The position numbers and the translations under genes were made by a program. The notes below the pieces were generated by a model. The model did not search any database and was not told where the DNA came from. It saw only the letters and a program-made list of their open reading frames with translations. Shown piece after piece: positions 45,238 to 56,219 of a stretch of DNA of 64,000 nucleotides (position 1 is its first letter; the number at the start of each line of letters is the position of its first letter). The DNA lies in the NCBI RefSeq assembly GCF_037392515.1, contig NC_090291.1:34495001-34559000 (forward strand). Reading direction: 5' to 3'. This stretch comes from Haliotis asinina. Its lineage: Eukaryota; Mollusca; Gastropoda; Lepetellida; Haliotidae.

Positions 45238-46860
45238 GGGTCCTGCCTTGACTGCCACATCCTGCGGTATTCTCACATCATGTTTTGATTGTCTGACACC
45301 GTAAAGAACAATGCAATGGGGAAGAAATATGAGCTGGAACTTCAATAGAACATACATCAGTCAAATGGAAAATAGAGAGTTGGGGAATCATTTAATGTTT
45401 TGGCCTTCATACTATTTTCCTAACAAAAAGTGGTTGATATCATGAGCACCAATCCTTACAGGCTGGATGCATTACCATAAAGACCTCACACTGAGATCAT
45501 CCAATCCTCTTAAACAAGATTTGTTTGCTTTTACCATGTACAGACGATGCCTCCCATGGTGGTTAGAAAGTAATGTATAAATTTGAAATGACAGAGTAGT
45601 GAATTATGGGTGGAAGCATGAGTGGTTGAGCCACCAGAAGATGTTAGATACATGATGTTTGTTCTTTCCCTGCCTGGCAATGACTCAAGAGTCCAGATAC
45701 TGCGAAGTAGATCCATCCATGTTCAACAACTAGGGCTTCAACGATTCACCCAGACCTTAATTCAATTTGATTTTCAATATTTATCCTTCATTTTGATCCT
45801 TTTCAATTTTATTTTTCATTCAAGTAAAAACATCAGATGAATTTAGCTCTCAGAGTTCATGAGAGTTGAAATTATGTACTCGATGTTATTGCATGGAAAT
45901 AGTGATAATTGTTATCGAAAATAGAAACTGAGGTGTCAGATTCGCATTTTGATGAATTGAAACGAATCATTGCAGCCCTATCATCAACATCCTGAATATG
46001 TCAGTGAAGTAATATATGTGTATGTTATTCTGCTGTCTCTTGGGTTTTCTATTCCCGCAGTAAGCATGTAATGTGCCAATATTGCTGATGTGCAACACCA
46101 AGTGGTTATTACAGGGGTTCAAAAATCCCATCGCCCAACGCCCGGGATAAGTCAGGTTTCATTTTGGGGAATTAGATAATGCTTTCTAACCTGTCCGTGG
46201 GCTACTAGATAATTTCCACTTATGGTTTCAAACTACAAATAAACTTTGAATTCATTTCACATCTGCTTATAATGTAGTTTTTAAATTTTGTAATAATTGT
46301 AATTTTGAGCTATCGTTCTTTGAAATTTATCACTCTTCGATTAGTAGTCCAGTAAACATTAACATCAAACATTGTGTCATAAAATCAGGACAAGTGGAAA
46401 ATTAGTCAGGACAAGTTACCTTTTTAAGTCACTTTCCCTGTGGCAAGTCGCTTTTAACAAAAATTTGGACCCCTGTGTCAACCTTGCTGACTGGTGACTA
46501 GGAACAGGCCCAAGTCTGCGAGTGATCAAAATCTTGCTGTGCCACCAATATTGTCATGTTTTTATTTGGACATATCATAAGTTTTTCCTACCCTTTCTTG
46601 CAGGAATGCTCTTCCATACACTCAGTAACCTTACTTCTTCGTTATACATCAAATCAGTGGCAGATGGCATTGTTTATCACTGGACTCTGAAGTGGTAATG
46701 TACCTGGTGGATCTAGCAGCTGATAGATATAGATGTTAGAGGAAAAGACCCTTCATAAAAAGTAACAAGCATTCATATGGTAAGAATCGTTGAGGTGATT
46801 TTTTCAGCCGATACCTCAAGAAGTACCTCAAGAATAGGAAACGCCTTCATACAAGCAGAC
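45238..46860. other. Intergenic stretch upstream of the ACSF3-like gene
   Basis: No exon or clear repeat seen. AT-rich around 45720-46000 and 46230-46400. Confidence 0.35.
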
Positions 46861-47131
46861 CCATGAAGGTCCCGGAGTAGAATAGGCCTTCAGCAACCCA
46901 TGCTTGCCATAAAAGGTGACTATGCTTGTGGTAAGAGGCGACTAACGGTATCGGGTGGTCAGGCTCGCTGACTCAGTTGACACATATCATTGGTTCCCAA
47001 CTGCGCAGATCGATGCTCGTGTTGCTGGTTACTGGATTGTCTGGTCCAGACTCACTTATTTACAGACCGCCGCCATAAAGCTGGAATATGTTGCTGAGTG
47101 CGGCATAAAACTAAACTCACTCACTCACTCA
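46861..47131 (+). mobile_element. SINE-A copy, full length, just upstream of ACSF3
   Basis: Most complete plus-strand copy: head 'gaaggtcccggagtagaata', duplicated 'ggcgacta' block, middle 'cgcagatcgatgctcgtgtt', tail 'gcggcataaaactaaactca' then CTCACTCACTCA. Ends about 220 bp before the chosen start of the ACSF3-like gene, so it lies in its promoter or 5' UTR. Confidence 0.93.
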
Positions 47132-47222
47132 TACAAGCAGATACACACAAGAGCACATGCACACCCCCAAGCTCACAATATATATAGTCACATGTGCATT
47201 GCTGTATTACAGTATTAATCAT

Positions 47223-47280
47223 TCTCACCTCATCTCACCTCATCTCACCTCAGTTCACCTCAGCTCACCTTTCCTCACCA
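47223..47280 (+). repeat. ctcacctcat simple repeat
   Basis: Pentamer/decamer repeats of CTCAC-CTCAT type between the SINE and the gene start. Confidence 0.85.
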
Positions 47281-47349
47281 GTGTATGGTAACAAATTAAA
47301 TCTGAACACTTTACAGCCATTCTCCATTACAGCTTCAAGATCATTCGTC

Positions 47350-50300
47350 ATGAAGCTATCTCCAATTTTATCACTGCTGAAAGGACTCCGACACTCTCCA
47401 ATGACACACGCCTTATCCCGTTATTCCCTGCTCCCTGTCACTAGACTGTGTATATGTCGAAGATATTTTAGTGAACTTAAAGCAACAAGAAGCAGTCACG
47501 TGATTCCTCTGTTCCTCAAAGCAGAGGAACATATTGGGAGGACAGCAATTGTCGACCAAAACAACCGGTTCACTTATGATGACATTTTGCACTATAGTTC
47601 CTTGTTGTCACAGAAAATTATCAACAGATGTAATGGAAATCCCAAAACTGGGATAGACGGTGCAAGAGTGACATTTCTGTGCGAGAATGACATTTCATAT
47701 GTGGTTGCACAATGGGCAACGTGGATGTGTGGCGGTGTGGCAGTTCCATTGTGCAACTTGCACTCAGATTCTGACCTGACGTACTATATCCAAGACTCCC
47801 AGAGTTCTCTGCTTGTTACCACAGCAAAATTTGCTGACAGACTACAACCAATCTCTGAAGACCTGATGATCCAAATTGAGATACTACAAGCGTCAGACTA
47901 TATGGGGTCATATGATCGAGATCAGAACAGCTGGTTCCTCTCAGATAATCCTGCACCCAGCAACAAGAAGGAGAGGAGGCGGAGCAAGAGTCGCTATGAT
48001 GATCTACTGGCCACCAATCAGTACAAGCGGGAACCAGCAATGATTGTGTACACAAGCGGCACGACTGGTCGACCAAAAGTAAGAGCTCAAAATAAGTGAT
48101 CTTCTGTAGTCCTTTTATATATGTATCAACCATGCTTTTCCTGTTATAGTGAGTGAGTGAGTGGGTATGGTTTTACTCTTCTTTTAACAATATTCCAGCA
48201 ATATCAGTGCAGGGGACCAGAAATAGGCTCCACGCATTGTACCCATATGGGGAATGGAACCCAGATGTTTTGCATGTTGTGCAAACTCCTTAACCACTGA
48301 GCTACCCCTTCATTATCCCGGGTTTTACCTTTATAGATAAAAGAAGGCATGAAGTTGGCACCCAATTACTGTACTGATTGCAAAGGTCCAAAGAGGAAAT
48401 ATCGCCATGAATAGCTGCAATATTGCTGATGCGTCATAAAGCAACTTTCATTCATTCTTCCCTCACTGGCTGTTGAGGTTAGAGCATCTGCAGAAAGCAG
48501 AAAGTCATGGGTTTGATCCCCAGTCACGTCATACCAAAACACGTCAAACTAAAGTACTTGTTGGTGCCTGCCTGGCACTTGACATTAATGAGTACAACAA
48601 GGACTGGTTGGTTCGGAGTCCGTATAAACAGTCCGAGTGGGGTATTCATGCTTAACTGCGGCATGGTATCTCAGTGAACTAACACTATAACACCAGCTTG
48701 AGTTTGACTCATGAATTTGATGCAGTAAATATTGTGCATCCTATGGGACGACATGTAAACACTTGTGAGTTGAAGTAGAAAGTACATAAACACCACAATC
48801 CATTCCATAAGAATTAATCAGTGTCATTTTTATATGTGATAGATGATGTTTAAAATACCAACCCACAGCCCAACAAGAAGATGCAAATGAATAATGTCAT
48901 CTTTTTTTATGGATGTATTAACCTGAGGGAAAACTTTACTTTAAATGTAATATCCTGAACTTCTGTGTTGAGGGCGTGGTGCTGAGTCACGGCAACCTAC
49001 ATGCCATGATGTCAGGCATGATATCGGCATGGGAGTGGCAGCCCAGTGATGTCATCCTTCACGTCCTTCCACTACATCATGTGCACGGCATCGTCAATGT
49101 CCTCATGACTCCACTCTTTGTCGGAGCCACATGCGTCATGATGCCAAGTTTTAATGCAGCAAAGGTAAACAAAATCTCCATTTCTGTTAAATAGTATTAG
49201 AAACATTCAAACAAAACCATGACAAGTTAGTGTAAGTGGCCATTGCATTCACCAAGTGTGGTTCCATGCCTTTCCCAGTGTCCAGGAAGGCTGCTAAATG
49301 AAGATATTTTTGGAATACAGGTCCCTGAACTCTTTTAAGTCCACAAAGGTAGACAAATGCATTCTTTTTCCAATGAGCTCTAGATATTCACATCAATATT
49401 GAACGGCAAAAGAAGAAGAGTTTTAAAAAACTGAAATCTCAAAATAGTAAGTGTTCGTGTAATGTGTTTTATTTAGAAACTTGACAAGAAGACGGAGATT
49501 TGTTCCTTTTGCCGCTCAGTATTGTTAATATGAAATCATTCCACAAATACATTGCGGGAATGTAAACTCTATGAACTTTGCCATGTCGCTGTTCAATGTG
49601 AGTGGTCTTGAGACACTTTATCCATGGGAGACATAAATGTAATGTGTCCACCTTGAAGCAACTGCAAACTGACAAATAGGCTGCAACAGAGTATATTACT
49701 GTAGGAGGCTTTATCAGGCAATGATAACTGACATGTAACGCCAATTGAATCGTGACGTAATGCAGAGGTGTTCAGTTACAAGGGGCAGACTAGAATGGCA
49801 CAGGGACAGATATACATTGTGACGTAATGTACATTATCGTCTGATAAAGTACTGTTGGCACCTTTGATCTTTCACCCAAAGCATCTTAGAATCTACTTCA
49901 TTGACATACTAATGACATAATGCTACAAATGCCTCATGGAGAGGGCTCTAGTACAGGTATTAATCAAACTAACTGACAATTTATTGTCACATTTTGATAT
50001 TCATTGATTTAAACAATATTTGGAATTTGGGAGACTGTTAAAATTTCAACTTAAATAATATTGTTTGTTTCTTGTGATGTTTCTCTATGCAGCTTACTGC
50101 AACGTCACGGTTCAAAGTTTAGATAGAGATGTTTAACAGAAGGGTATGATCCTTGCCTTCCACTAGGTATGGTCAAAGTTGACCAACTTCCTCCCGGGGG
50201 ATGTGCGCATCAATGTATTCATGGCTGTCCCAACAATCTACGCCAAGCTGCTTCAGTACTACGATGCAGAGTTCAACCAGGAGAGGAAATTCAGGAAGAG

Positions 50301-53300
50301 TATGGCCTTCATCAAGAGTGCTTGTTCCAGCAGAATCAGGTCAGGGACTGGCAGCTGAATATTGATGGGGATGTATGTTTATTAGTCTAATGGTGAGATG
50401 GTCTTTGATGTATGTTTGGCAGGCTGATGGTGAGCATGTATTTGATATATGTTTGGTAGATTGTTGGTGAGCAGGTCTTTGATGTATGTTTAGTAGGCTG
50501 ATGGTGATAAGGTCTTTGATATATGTTTGGCAGGCTGATGGTGAACAGGCCTTTAATGTATGTTTAGTAGGCTGATGGTGATCAGGTCTTTGATGTATGT
50601 TTAGTAGGCTGATAGTCAGAATGTATTTGATGTATGTGTAGTAGGCTGATAAGAGGGTAAGATTCTTTATGGATAACAACTTCTTTATTGCATATGATGT
50701 GACGTTTCGGTATGGATCCTTGTACCGTTGTCAATAAAGAAGTTGTTATCCATAAAGAATCTTGCCCTCTTATCACTTACCAGCTTCTAGTAATGCCAAT
50801 CAAACAAATCGTGTAGTAGGCTGTTGGTGAGCAGGTATTTGATTATATTATCTGCTGTTGGGTGATGATGAGCAGGTCTTTGATGTATGTTCTGTAGGCT
50901 GATGGTGAGACGGTCTTTAATGTATTTTGGCAGGCTGATGTTGAGCAGGTCTTTGATGTGTTTGGTAGGCTGATGGTGAGACGGTCTTTGATGTATTTTG
51001 GCAGGCTGACGGTGAGCAGGTCTTCGATGTGTTTGGTAGGCTGATGGTTTGAACCTCTTTGATGTGTTTGTTAGGATGATGGTGAGCAGGTCTTTGATGT
51101 ATGTTTGGTATGCTGAAGGTGAGAACCTCTTTGATGTATGTTTAGTAGGCTGATGGTGAGCAAGTCTTTGATGTTTGTTCTATAGGCTGATGGTAAGAAT
51201 CTCTTCAATGTATGTTCTGTAGGCTGAAGGTGAGAACCTCTTACATGTATGCTCTGTAGGCTGATGGTTAGTGGTTCCGCTGCACTGCCTGAACCAATCA
51301 TGAAGGAGTGGGAGGAGGTCACAGGTCATCGGCTGTTGGAGAGATACGGGATGACAGAAATCGGCATGGCGCTGACCAACCCACTGCATGGTCCCCGCAT
51401 TCCAGGTGAGTGAGTAAATCAGGTTTTCAAGCGCTCTTCTAGTATAGGCACAGACCCGCCGAGGGGTGTAAATGCTCCTGCATAGGATGTACAGCACAGC
51501 CTGCCAGGGTGGTGCCAACAATCAGATAGTGAAATATTTTTATGGTTTCTTTTTCTGCTTTTTCTTTTTTGTATTTTTGTGTTTTACAATTCACTTGTTC
51601 ATAATATGCTTATGCCTGATTGATGTCTGAAACATAGATAAGGTTGGTGACAGCCTGATGGCTGGTGGTATGCCATTCCACATGACGATATTCTTGGGGA
51701 GGAAGCTTTGGAGGGGGAGTTCTAATTTCCATTATTTGTGCAATGTCATTATTAAATGATGCTCTTGTGTAGGTATCATGAATGTAGTTATGTAGGTCAG
51801 TAAAGATGATGTTATTTATGACCATGTGAAAAAAAAGATGGCTGTGGCCAAAGTTGTCCTAAGTTGGAGGGTTTCCCATCCAAGGTGTTGTAGGATTGCC
51901 GTAACACAACCTTGACCATAATCAGGCCCCCCTAAGTAATTGAAGGAATTACAGCAAATTTGAAGGAATTGCATCTCAAATGTAAACAAACACAGCCCAC
52001 TCGCAAAACTATTGCAGCCATATCGGCAACTTAGCGGTAATAACTGAAACACATCGGCCATATCGGAAGCAATGTCGGTAATACTTGAAACACACTTGGC
52101 CGTCTTCGGAGATTTTTCGGCTCACATGATTTGTCGGTGGTGAACGGAAACTCACGCAGCAAAAACATGGCGTCGTTCGAAGAAGCACCCGTCTCGGTGA
52201 GTTTTGTTTTTAGTTCCTACTATTACATTTTTATACTTATCCATCTTTGTCCACCCTTGTTGAATGCGTTTAGGTATGAGGTGTTGTTGGCGCTATCGCT
52301 TATTTTTTTAGGAAAAGACATGTCCCTGGAGGTTGTTTACATTGCTTCCGATATGGCAGATGTGTTTCAGTTATTACCGCTAAATTGCCGATATGGCTGC
52401 AATTGTTTCGCGAGTGGGCTGCGTTTGTTTACATTTGAGATGCAATTCCTTCAAATTTGCTGTAATTCCTTCAATTACTTAGGAGGACCTGATAATCAAT
52501 GTAATTATTACACACAAATCTGGCTGCTTGCCTCTGTACCTCCTCCAAAGTATTTACAAGATGTTGATAAAGGTCCCAAACTATGGAGGCATATTCCATG
52601 ATGGGACGAGCGAGGGTGGTATGAGCGCATGCCCTCACTTCTTCAGGGTAAGGTCTAAGGTTGCAGGAAACTACAGTTCTGGTGGCCTTGGCTGCGGTGC
52701 TGTGGATATGTGTCTTCCAAGAAAGGTCACTTGTATTATGCAGGTTGAATGGTTTCTAAGTTGAGTCCATGAAGGTTGTACTAGTTGCGTAATATTTTCC
52801 AGTACTTGGAGATGTGCATGGTTAGGCATTTGGATGGATTAAAAGCCGTTTGCCATCTTTCCCTTTTCTGAAAGTTATTCAGGTCCTTCTGCAGTGTGAG
52901 ACAGTGTGATGGATTTTGTATGTGTCTAAATATAATACAGTCATCTGCAAAAAGTTGTACTTCTGAGTCCACTGAGTTTGGTAGGTCGTTGATGTAGATC
53001 AGGAAAAGTAAGGGGCCAATAACTGTACCCTGTGGTACACTGGATAATACATCAGCTTCAGAGGATGACATCCCATCGAGAACATCTGTATATTTCCTTT
53101 TCTTCAAGAAATCTTCAATCCATCGCGGTGTGTTGTTACGAATGCCGTAGTGATGTAACTTAAGGATTAGCCATTGATGCGGGACTTTATTGACGTCCAG
53201 CAGTATCATATCCATCTGCTTCCCTTAGTCTACACTCTGAAGGAGTTGGTGGATGGTCTGGACCAAATGGGTTCACAGAAACAGCGGCTCCTAAAACCAT

Positions 53301-56140
53301 GCAGACGATCAGATAAGAGAACGTGAGAGTGTAGGTGTGATATTATAGAACTATAGAGAATATGCTCTGCCAGCTTGGAGCATATAGCAGATAGTGGTCT
53401 GTAGTTCGCAGTTACTGACTAATCTCCTTTCTTGAAACCTGGAGTGATATTTGTAGATTTTCATTCCGATGGGACCAAACTTGAATCCAAAAAGAGTTGG
53501 TAAATAAGTGCAAGCGCAGGTGCAATGATTATGTCCACTTCCTTCAATAGTCTTGGCGAGATAGAGTCAAGGCCAGAGGCATTGTGAGGGTTTAGTCCTC
53601 TGAGCAGCATAAGGACTCCTTCGGAACTGATCACAATTCCAGACATCTCTGGGTGTGATCCAGGAGGCAAGCTAGGTCGACTTGTTAGGTCCTCTTTTGT
53701 CTACACAGAGCTGACTTGGGAGTTGAGAATTTCACCCTTACCAGTAGCATCACTAGTCAACAAACCTCTTGCGTCTTTCAGGGCCCCCACGCCTGAGGCT
53801 TCCTGCTGTGTACTCTTGATGAATGAGTAAAACTTCTTGAGGTTACTCTGAAGGTCCCAACACATGAATTGTGATGGATATTGCAACGGGCCTCATTCTT
53901 CATACTCTTATATGTTGACCAGTCTCTGTCTTTACCTGTACATTTTGCTTTGGTATGCACAGTCTCTGCATCTTAGGGGAAGATGGATGGTAGTATAGTA
54001 GTAGTTGTGTGTCTGGAGTGTGTCAGCTTATGCAGAACGTTATCTGACTGTATCTTTAGGAGGTTAGTATGGAAATCCTCCCACATAGGATTAACATCCT
54101 TGAAGGATGAACTAGTATTCATAGGATGGATCCTACATTTTGGTGGCATTTAGGTAGGGTGATAAAAAAGATGGGGAACTACTGTATTTCAAGAGCAAAC
54201 ATCTTATAGACCCACTTCAAGGTACAATATGGTTTAAATTTCACAGCTTGAGTTGGGAGGGAGGGTTGTCACATGTGAGGAGTGTCATTTAGTATATTTC
54301 TGCTGTGTTTTCTGCCTCAAATTGATTGTGACACATGTGAACATGAAGGAACTGTAACTACTCACTTAGTAGTGTTTGTGGTGTAGTGATTCTTATTATG
54401 ATAGTATGAGCTGACAGCAGATGTTGTTATTGTGATGTAAGCAGATGTTATTGTGATGTCAGCAGAGGCTGTTATTGAGATGTCAGCAGAGGGTGTCCTT
54501 GTGATGTCAGCAGAGGGTATTCTTGTGATGTCAGCAGAGGCTGTTATTGTGATGTCAGCAGAGGCTGTTATTGTGATGTCACCAGAGGTTATTGTTAATT
54601 GAAACCTTGAGTCAAGTACCATATCTTCCTAATTCCATGTTATATTGTAACATTTTTTGTTTCAGGCTCCGTTGGTCAGCCATTCCCTGAAGTGGAGGTG
54701 TGCATAGTGCAGCAGAACGTCTATGCTGAGAACGGCTACGACATCCAAGTACATGGAAACTCCAGAACCACCACAGTCTACAGAAGTAAGACTTGCCATC
54801 CTTTATGTACATGAATATGTATGACTCTGGTCAATGGTGGTTCTGTAGGAGGTTATCTAACTTGTTCCAGGGTCGCATTTGCTCATCATGACAAAGACCT
54901 GGCTTTGATTTCCCACATGGGCACAATGTGTGAAGCCCATTTCTGGTATCCCTTGCCATGATACTGCAAGAACATTGCATCAAGCAGCATTTTTCAATGG
55001 TTACTATTTCTTAACATATATTTCTTTGGTTTGAGAGTAGAGTCTTATACTACATACACTGCTGATATGCGTGTGCTACATTTTCCAGGTGGAGAGCAGG
55101 GCGAGCTGCTGGTCCGAGGGCCGAGTGTGTTCCAGAAGTACTGGGGTAAACCTGAGGCCACACGTCAGGCTTTCACCAAAGATGGATGGTTCAAAACAGG
55201 TAGATCGTTCTAGATGATGTATGTTCAAAACAGGCAGATGGTTCCAGATGGTGTGTGTTCAAAAGAGGTAGATCGCTACAGATGATGTCTGTTGAAAACA
55301 GGTCGATTGTCACAGTTGTGTTCAAAGACATTTGGCTCAAAACAGGTAAACAGGTATAGATAATGAATTCATTTCATCTTCCATAATGCTTATACATTTT
55401 GACTTCGACCACTCTACTCTCCATTCTCACTGAAATGTATCGAACAAATTACAGTTACTAAAATTGGTGGCTTCTTTGGCTTCGTTATAACACCATACAA
55501 TACAACCTAACAAGCATGCATACTCACATGTTCCCGGACACACTACAAGCATCAATGCATGCGTGCCCACACAGTCTCTTCAAGTCTGACTTCCTGGGAC
55601 AGTAGGGTAGCCAAGTGGTCAAAGGGTTTGCTCATCACCTGGTTTGATGCTGCACATGTGTGCAATGTGTTAATCCAGTTTGTATTGTCCCCTGCCATGA
55701 GATTGCAGAATATTGCTAAGAGCAAAGTAAAACTCAGTCACTTACTCACTCATGTTTTCCTCCCAGGAGATACAGCCTTGTATAAGGATGGCGTGTACCA
55801 CATCATGGGGCGTACATCAGTGGACATCATCAAGAGCGGGGGCTACAAGATAAGTGCCTTGGATGTAGAGCGCCACCTACTGGCTCATCCAGACATTGTG
55901 GACTGTGCTGTGATTGGTCTGCCAGACATCACATGGGGCCAGAAGGTGGCAGCCATCTTGGTTTGCAAAGAAGGTCGAGAGGTCAGCATTGCAATGTTGA
56001 AAGAATGGGCCAAAAATTACATGCCGTCATATCAGATTCCCACCGTCGTCAGGTGTGTGGAGAAAATGCCCCACAATGCTATGGGAAAAGTCAACAAGAA
56101 AGAAATTGTTGAAATAGTTTTTCCAGAAACTGTGAAGTGA
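47350..56140 (+). CDS. ACSF3: Mitochondrial acyl-CoA (malonyl-CoA) synthetase, ACSF3-like
   Basis: Seven coding exons with closed phases: 47350-48078, 48973-49164, 50167-50339, 51260-51405, 54666-54785, 55089-55199, 55767-56140. Product 614 residues (human ACSF3 576). The first 45 residues are basic, serine-rich and free of acids until SELKA, as in a mitochondrial presequence. ANL-family motifs in order: [12 protein letters not shown] at 232-243 (intron falls right after K), LPLHHVHG in exon 2, [10 protein letters not shown] and [12 protein letters not shown] in exon 4, [10 protein letters not shown] and GWFKTGD across exons 6/7, [16 protein letters not shown], and AMGKVNKKE with the C-terminal catalytic lysine. 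It should activate malonate (and methylmalonate) to the CoA ester with ATP in the matrix; substrate is inferred from overall ACSF3 resemblance. The frame is open further upstream to an ATG at 47194, over simple repeat, so I chose 47350. Introns 3 and 6 hold splice-site-like tandem repeats. Confidence 0.93.
48149..48311 (-). mobile_element. SINE-B copy in ACSF3 intron 1
   Basis: GTGAGTGAGTGAG tail, 'ttaacaatattccagcaata', body, head ending 'ccactgagctacccctt' as read on the plus strand. Confidence 0.85.
48400..48458 (+). mobile_element. SINE-A tail fragment
   Basis: 'atcgccatgaatagctgcaa' and 'tattgctgatgcgtcataaa' match the shared SINE 3' tail. Confidence 0.55.
48462..48690 (+). mobile_element. 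tRNA-derived V-SINE-like element (cf. RUDI)
   Basis: tRNA-like head with box A 'tggctgttgaggttagagca' and box B 'catgggtttgatccccagtc', then a conserved middle 'acaaggactggttggttcgg' and end 'cagtgaactaacactataa'. The layout matches a SINE class widespread in molluscs that I associate with the V-SINE family RUDI; that name is from memory. Confidence 0.65.
49165..50166 (+). other. ACSF3 intron 2
   Basis: GTAAAC donor, ...CACTAG acceptor. No repeat or embedded gene recognised. Confidence 0.6.
50375..51259 (+). repeat. 37-bp minisatellite of acceptor-like units in ACSF3 intron 3
   Basis: Roughly 20 units of 'gtaggctgatggtgagcagg' plus 'tctttgatgtatgttt' (32-38 bp) run directly into the true exon 4 acceptor, which is the last unit: '...tgctctgtag' then GCTGATGGTT. 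Almost every unit therefore has a TAG/CAG followed by GCTGATG and then GTGAG. A 127-bp fold-back element interrupts the array at 50648. Confidence 0.93.
50648..50774. mobile_element. Fold-back MITE inside the intron 3 array
   Basis: Arms of 43 bp with about one mismatch: 'gataagagggtaagattctt' with 'tatggataacaacttctttattg' and its complement. The 41-bp loop contains 'gacgtttcggtatggatcct'. Confidence 0.93.
51560..54130 (-). pseudogene. Jockey/CR1-like LINE, 5' truncated, in ACSF3 intron 4
   Basis: Minus-strand translation in several frames gives, in order: [17 protein letters not shown] (near 53920), [11 protein letters not shown] (53830), [19 protein letters not shown] and [18 protein letters not shown] (53461-53640), then in 52781-53215 [31 protein letters not shown] and the catalytic FADD (52940-52951), a thumb region near 52500-52700, and a C-terminal tail near 51610-51910. 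The block equal to DFSKAFDKVPH in relatives reads DVNKVPH, so an active-site acid is missing; frame changes and stops are numerous. No endonuclease domain. A TIR element is inserted at 51923-52491. Inactive; antisense to the host gene. Confidence 0.85.
51923..52491. mobile_element. TIR element with 150-bp arms and a first-exon-like core, inside the LINE
   Basis: Arms 51923-52076 and 52339-52491 are inverted copies starting CAGGCCCCCCTAAGTAATTG / CAGGTCCTCCTAAGTAATTG; flanked by ATAAT on both sides (51918-51922, 52492-52496). LINE sequence continues on each side. The core holds 'aaaacatggcgtcgttcgaa', an ATG in good context followed by ten codons and a consensus splice donor (CGGTGAGT). Confidence 0.88.
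54413..54594 (+). repeat. 24-bp tandem repeat in ACSF3 intron 4
   Basis: About seven copies of 'gatgtcagcagaggctgtta' plus 'ttgt', exact 24-bp period. Because 24 is a multiple of 3 the minus strand reads as an eight-residue peptide repeat, which is an artefact. Confidence 0.93.
54868..54992 (+). mobile_element. SINE-B fragment in ACSF3 intron 5
   Basis: Degraded box B ('ctggctttgatttcccac') and body 'gtgtgaagcccatttctggt'; tail eroded. Confidence 0.7.
55190..55360 (+). repeat. 34-bp donor-like tandem repeat at the start of ACSF3 intron 6
   Basis: The exon 6 end plus donor, 'ttcaaaacaggtagatcg', recurs at 55224, 55258, 55292 (34-bp period) and 55336. Each copy keeps a donor-like GTAGAT, GCAGAT, GTCGAT or GTAAAC after CAG/GAG. 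Confidence 0.88.
55600..55752 (+). mobile_element. SINE-B copy ending just before the exon 7 acceptor
   Basis: Head 'agggtagccaagtggtcaaa', body, tail 'gctaagagcaaagtaaaact' then CAGTCACTTACTCACTCAT. Only 14 bp separate it from exon 7, so its CT-containing tail adjoins the acceptor tract. Confidence 0.85.
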
Positions 56141-56219
56141 CAAAATGCCCCTCAATGCTATGGGAAAAGTCAACAAGAAAGAAATTGTTGAAATAGTTTT
56201 TCCAGAAACTGTGAGGTGA
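56063..56219 (+). repeat. 79-bp direct duplication of the end of the ACSF3 last exon
   Basis: Copy 1 56063-56141 contains the last 26 codons including the stop; copy 2 56142-56220 repeats it with a handful of differences at most. Copy 2 is after the stop and in another phase. Confidence 0.95.

Noticed and set aside
52131-52601. 156-codon plus-strand frame as a host gene
   Set aside because: It crosses from the fold-back element into the antisense of the LINE; only the short ATG-to-donor core is of interest.
54362-54622. Minus-strand frame with an eight-residue SADITITA-type repeat
   Set aside because: Product of the 24-bp tandem repeat, whose period is a multiple of three; intronic.
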